Position numbers and translations under genes: made by a program
From: CAZYHS01 sp964647545
Lineage (GTDB): Bacteria; UBA10199; GCA-002796325; 1-14-0-20-49-13
DNA: 64,000 nt
NCBI GenBank assembly: GCA_964647545.1
Contig: CAZYHS010000004.1
Location: forward strand, 31,671 to 95,670
Direction of reading: 5' to 3'
Notes under the pieces: generated by a model
Databases searched by the model: none
Told to the model about the DNA's origin: nothing
Seen by the model: only the letters and a program-made list of their open reading frames with translations
In this document: piece after piece, positions 62,531 through 64,000 of the stretch
How positions within the stretch are numbered: the stretch's first letter is position 1
Layout of the letters: each line of letters starts with the position of its first letter

Positions 62531-63072
62531 TAGCGATGATCTTTGCAGCCCTCGTCATGACGAGCTGCACACAAAAAGGTACCGAGGTCCTAAATCCAAG
62601 TGAAACGCTCGTGATAAAAGGCGTTAACGCGACCTATTCGATCGACGTCTTTGACAGTTGGACGTTCGCGATCTGCTCAGAGACGCCCGCAGCATGCACC
62701 GGCGCATATCAAGACCCCCTAGGCACATCAGAGGCTCTGGCAGTGCTGAACAAGGGCGACACAAGCTCCGTCCTTTTCGGTGACACACTACCATCGGGAG
62801 AGACGTTCGCTCAATACGTCGACGCAAGAACCGCCGCTACCGACGAAAAGACCACCGAGACCACAGACGGGGTCACAGTGACCTTTGTTGGGAACGAGGC
62901 AGTAGGCGAACACGGCGGAGCTGTGATGCATATCTTCGTTTCGGCCGATAACCTGGTCGCATGGATGCGCGTCGAGGTAGTAGCAACTCCAGGAATGACA
63001 GAGGAGCAGTTCACTGCACTTGCAAACGAGTGGTTGCAAACAGCGGCAACAATAGTTATCATTCATAATTGA
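62512..63072 (+). CDS. Small lipoprotein coupled to TIGR02147
   Basis: Start at the ATG at 62512 after CGGAGG, inside the end of the TIGR02147 gene. The 186-residue product has a signal MEVSKIIAMIFAALVMTSC with lipobox MTSC. The mature part looks like a compact alpha/beta domain (SIDVFDSWTFAICSETPAACTG, TFAQYVDARTAATDEKT, NLVAWMRVEVVATPGMTEEQF) with resemblance in style to small secreted PsbP/DUF1795-like folds. Function unknown. Confidence 0.75.
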   Translation: MEVSKIIAMIFAALVMTSCTQKGTEVLNPSETLVIKGVNATYSIDVFDSWTFAICSETPAACTGAYQDPLGTSEALAVLNKGDTSSVLFGDTLPSGETFAQYVDARTAATDEKTTETTDGVTVTFVGNEAVGEHGGAVMHIFVSADNLVAWMRVEVVATPGMTEEQFTALANEWLQTAATIVIIHN

Positions 63073-63095
63073 AGCGATCAACAAAAGGAGCGTGT

Positions 63096-63839
63096 ATGAA
63101 ACACCTAAATCTAATGACGACAGTAGTGCTAGCGGCGATACTGATATCAGGATGCAGCGGTTCCAACGAAAGCGCGCAGGTCCTACAGAGCAAACTTGTG
63201 AGCGCAGGCAAGCTTCAGCTATTAACCACGGGAAGCATCTCCGTAAGCAGCATCATAAACCCATCAACTTCAACCGCCGGAACAGGATCAACGATCGCGA
63301 CAGAGCAATCCACAGACACCACAGAGACAACTCAGGTCGTAGCGACAGCTAGCAAAACGTCCATATCGGCTGCAATCCCAACGACCATCGCTAACAAAAC
63401 ATCGACCTCCACAACGCCCATTACAGGCGGGCCTGACCCGGTCGTAAATCCTACAACGCCCATTACAGGCGGGCCTGACCCGGTGGATAACGGAACAACA
63501 CCGACCACGGACGGCGGCGATCCAGTCATCGACAGTGGCAACACATATTATGTCACCTTCAAGTCAGACAACAGCTTTAGCGTTGAGAACAATGGCACGC
63601 AGGTCACAAGCGGCGATTGGATGGCACTAGGCGGCAACACTCTGCTCGTCGTAATAAACGACATCGAGAACCAGCTAAATGTTACTCTTGGCAACGATAC
63701 GCTCACAGTAAGCTCGATCGCCAGCAACACCGCAACAACAGAAGCAAATAGCAACACCGATAAAAAATGCACCTGGCAGAAATATCCAAAAACACAGAGC
63801 GATCCAAATCCGATCGGTGGAACGTTCGTTTGCAAGTAA
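63096..63839 (+). CDS. Lipoprotein with tandem repeat and lipocalin-like C-terminus
   Basis: Start at the ATG at 63096, five bases after AAAAGGAG. A 247-residue product with signal and lipobox ILISGCSG at about residue 20. A Thr/Ser-rich linker (about 45-110) is followed by the TTPITGGPDPV repeat region, then a beta domain with VTFKSDNSFSVENNGTQ and GDWMALGGNTLLVVI, similar to the end of the gene at 55744. Ends in a Cys-containing tail. Probably in the same transcript as the two preceding genes. Confidence 0.77.
   Translation: MKHLNLMTTVVLAAILISGCSGSNESAQVLQSKLVSAGKLQLLTTGSISVSSIINPSTSTAGTGSTIATEQSTDTTETTQVVATASKTSISAAIPTTIANKTSTSTTPITGGPDPVVNPTTPITGGPDPVDNGTTPTTDGGDPVIDSGNTYYVTFKSDNSFSVENNGTQVTSGDWMALGGNTLLVVINDIENQLNVTLGNDTLTVSSIASNTATTEANSNTDKKCTWQKYPKTQSDPNPIGGTFVCK
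63411..63484 (+). repeat. 42-bp tandem repeat inside the lipoprotein gene
   Basis: A 32-base sequence (from ACAACGCCCATTACAGGCGG onward) is identical at 63411-63442 and 63453-63484, a 42-bp period in frame (14 residues), and a degenerate third unit follows from about 63495. The length may vary between strains. Confidence 0.8.
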
Positions 63840-63850
63840 GCTAAATTCGT

Positions 63851-63905
63851 AAAGGGCTCTTGTGACCCGGCCAGATACTTGTCGGTCCTTAGAGCCCTTT
63901 AATCT
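63851..63905 (+). terminator. Terminator-like hairpin after the lipoprotein operon
   Basis: AAAGGGCTCT (63851-63860) pairs perfectly with AGAGCCCTTT (63891-63900), and GACC/GGTC pair inside the 30-base loop. The T-tail is short, so termination strength is uncertain. Confidence 0.55.
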
Positions 63906-63947
63906 TTCTATTGCCTTGCCAATACTCACAGTGCTAGGAAGCGCCCC

Positions 63948-64000
63948 ATGATAATCGGACTAACAGGTAAGAACGGCTGTGGCAAAGGCGTTGTCTCCGA
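63948..64000 (+). CDS. P-loop NTPase, cut by the window edge
   Basis: The first 17 codons of a gene: MIIGLTGKNGCGKGVVS, a Walker A loop (GKNGCGKG) at the very N-terminus, as in dephospho-CoA kinase- or adenylate-kinase-like nucleotide kinases. AGGAA precedes the ATG. Nothing more can be said. Confidence 0.7.
   Translation, partial: MIIGLTGKNGCGKGVVS

Overview
The window reads as a chromosomal segment of a free-living, Gram-negative, Deltaproteobacteria-like bacterium (possibly an uncultured relative). This is inferred from gene content only: outer-membrane barrels, a Tol system, Ser/Thr kinases with PEGA domains, thrombospondin type-3 (TSP3) calcium-repeat proteins, a TIGR02147-family protein and many lipoproteins. 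Base composition looks uniform and coding density is high. I see no tRNA, rRNA, CRISPR array, integrase or insertion sequence. The left and right edges both cut genes.

Layout. 1-8.2 kb (mostly minus): a cut exported protein, a C-terminal processing protease, murI, a radical SAM protein, a small barrel, purN-purM, and a 487-residue protein I do not recognise. 8.3-17.3 kb (plus): a cell-surface block with an OmpA-domain barrel, a TSP3 protein, a lipoprotein with three 36-bp repeats before its signal sequence, two tandem paralogous porins and a beta-helix/TSP3 protein. 17.4-23.7 kb: a class-III aminotransferase next to an HpnN-like RND transporter (possibly hopanoid related), then an M3-type metallopeptidase. 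23.9-27.1 kb: tolQ-tolR-tolA-tolB without pal. 27.2-38.0 kb (minus): seven tightly packed genes joining two Ser/Thr kinases to PEGA, lipoprotein, TSP3/beta-helix, OmpA-type and fibre-like proteins; this is the best candidate here for an undescribed system. 38.3-43.0 kb: a cyclic-2,3-diphosphoglycerate-synthetase-like GTPase/ATPase, nfo with a tiny SWIB-like gene, an exported protein and pyk. 43.0-48.0 kb (minus): a membrane-transport operon (EIIA-like protein, APC permease-UspA fusion, MntP, TerC, TauE/SafE, TetR). 48.1-49.9 kb: a Kef-type antiporter whose frame carries an in-frame TAG. 49.9-55.6 kb: phosphoesterase, beta-CASP nuclease, hcp with its Crp/Fnr regulator and a perfect 18-bp operator, and a divergent pair of M15-like peptidases. 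55.6-57.0 kb: an 80-bp inverted repeat, a small lipoprotein, an XRE regulator and repeat relics. 57.0-60.5 kb: an L,D-transpeptidase, an AsmA protein and ArgR. 60.7-63.8 kb: lipoproteins around a TIGR02147 gene. The right edge begins a P-loop protein.

How it fits together: most of the window concerns building and sensing the cell envelope (barrels, lipoproteins, peptidoglycan hydrolases and cross-linkers, Tol, kinases with periplasmic PEGA domains). Two small regulators (XRE at 56.3 kb, TIGR02147 at 61.7 kb) sit beside small lipoprotein genes, and their upstream regions share the octamer TGAATACG in palindromic settings.
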